The position numbers and the translations under genes were made by a program. 8,782 bases of DNA from Gammaproteobacteria bacterium (GTDB lineage Bacteria; Pseudomonadota; Gammaproteobacteria; Pseudomonadales; Pseudohongiellaceae): positions 19,693-28,474 of the forward strand of contig JAESUT010000064.1 of NCBI GenBank assembly GCA_016762995.1. Direction: 5' to 3'. Below the pieces are notes generated by a model. That model was not told the DNA's origin. It did no database searches and saw nothing but the letters and a program-made list of their open reading frames with translations. Positions 8,604 through 8,782 of this stretch are shown here, piece by piece; position 1 is the first letter of the stretch, and each line of letters begins with the position of its first letter.

Positions 8604-8782
8604 AGAAAGCAGTTCGGCAGACCTATCGCTGGATTCCAAATCTCGTAGGAGAAGCTAGCCAGGATGATGGGAAACATCCAAGCTATGATGGCTCTTTGTG
8701 TTCGAGTGACTAATATGTTCTCAGAAGGGAAAATGGCAACAGATTTTCAGCAATTATTGAAAAGTAATAAGGTTTTATTGAG
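8604..8782 (+). pseudogene. continuation of the acyl-CoA dehydrogenase frame after the TAG, with a second TAG
   Basis: Same frame as the preceding CDS. It encodes RKQFGRPIAGFQIS, then TAG at 8646, then EKLARMMGNIQAMMALCVRV. This is the well-known R-K/Q-QFG helical region of acyl-CoA dehydrogenases, at the correct spacing and without a frameshift. Homologues have Gln or Glu where the first TAG stands, and Gln in the ACX4-like relatives where the second stands. From about 8733 the expected sequence (a T-P-G-like turn followed by a conserved Lys) is replaced by MATDFQQLLKSNKVLL in AT-rich DNA, which I do not recognise. The frame stays open to the window edge. Confidence 0.6.

Overview
The window reads as a bacterial chromosome fragment, most likely from a gammaproteobacterium. 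The evidence is a tgt-yajC-secD-secF gene order on the minus strand, close to the classical queA-tgt-yajC-secD-secF cluster, plus a full-length bacterial RF3 and a MltD-like lytic transglycosylase. No species can be named from sequence alone.

Layout, in transcription order of the minus strand (right to left): prfC (7545-5959, peptide release factor 3), tgt (5876-4758, tRNA-guanine transglycosylase), yajC (4519-4193), secD (4128-2233), secF (2226-1273), and a murein lytic transglycosylase (1142 to beyond base 1). The transglycosylase has no ATG; I place its start at TTG 1142, preceded by a Shine-Dalgarno site and a plausible promoter. SecD, SecF and YajC form the accessory complex of the SecYEG translocon. 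Tgt inserts the queuosine precursor into tRNA, and RF3 recycles RF1/RF2 from the ribosome. Together they are a housekeeping block of translation, tRNA modification and protein export, followed by a cell-wall enzyme that is itself exported. secD and secF are 6 bases apart and surely co-transcribed; larger gaps (238 bases before yajC, 130 bases after secF) leave room for internal promoters.

The right end is different. Divergent from prfC, across a 263-base intergenic region rich in short direct and inverted repeats, an acyl-CoA dehydrogenase-like gene starts at 7809 on the plus strand. Its first ~150 residues look like an ordinary bacterial acyl-CoA dehydrogenase. From about the NGNKRW motif (near 8262-8279) it resembles the glutaryl-CoA dehydrogenase / plant peroxisomal ACX4-type family, and codon choice changes (GCC to GCT for Ala, AAG dominating for Lys, GGA for Gly). 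The same reading frame is then crossed by two TAG codons (8601, 8646) at positions where homologues carry Gln or Glu, with good homology continuing on both sides. After ~8733 the homology stops and the sequence turns AT-rich. Three minus-strand genes here (yajC, secD, secF) end in TAG, so TAG is a normal stop in the bacterium. The right end is therefore best explained as foreign or chimeric DNA, possibly from a eukaryote that reads TAG as Gln, or as a decayed gene. This is the most unusual part of the window. I see no CRISPR array, tRNA, rRNA or insertion sequence.
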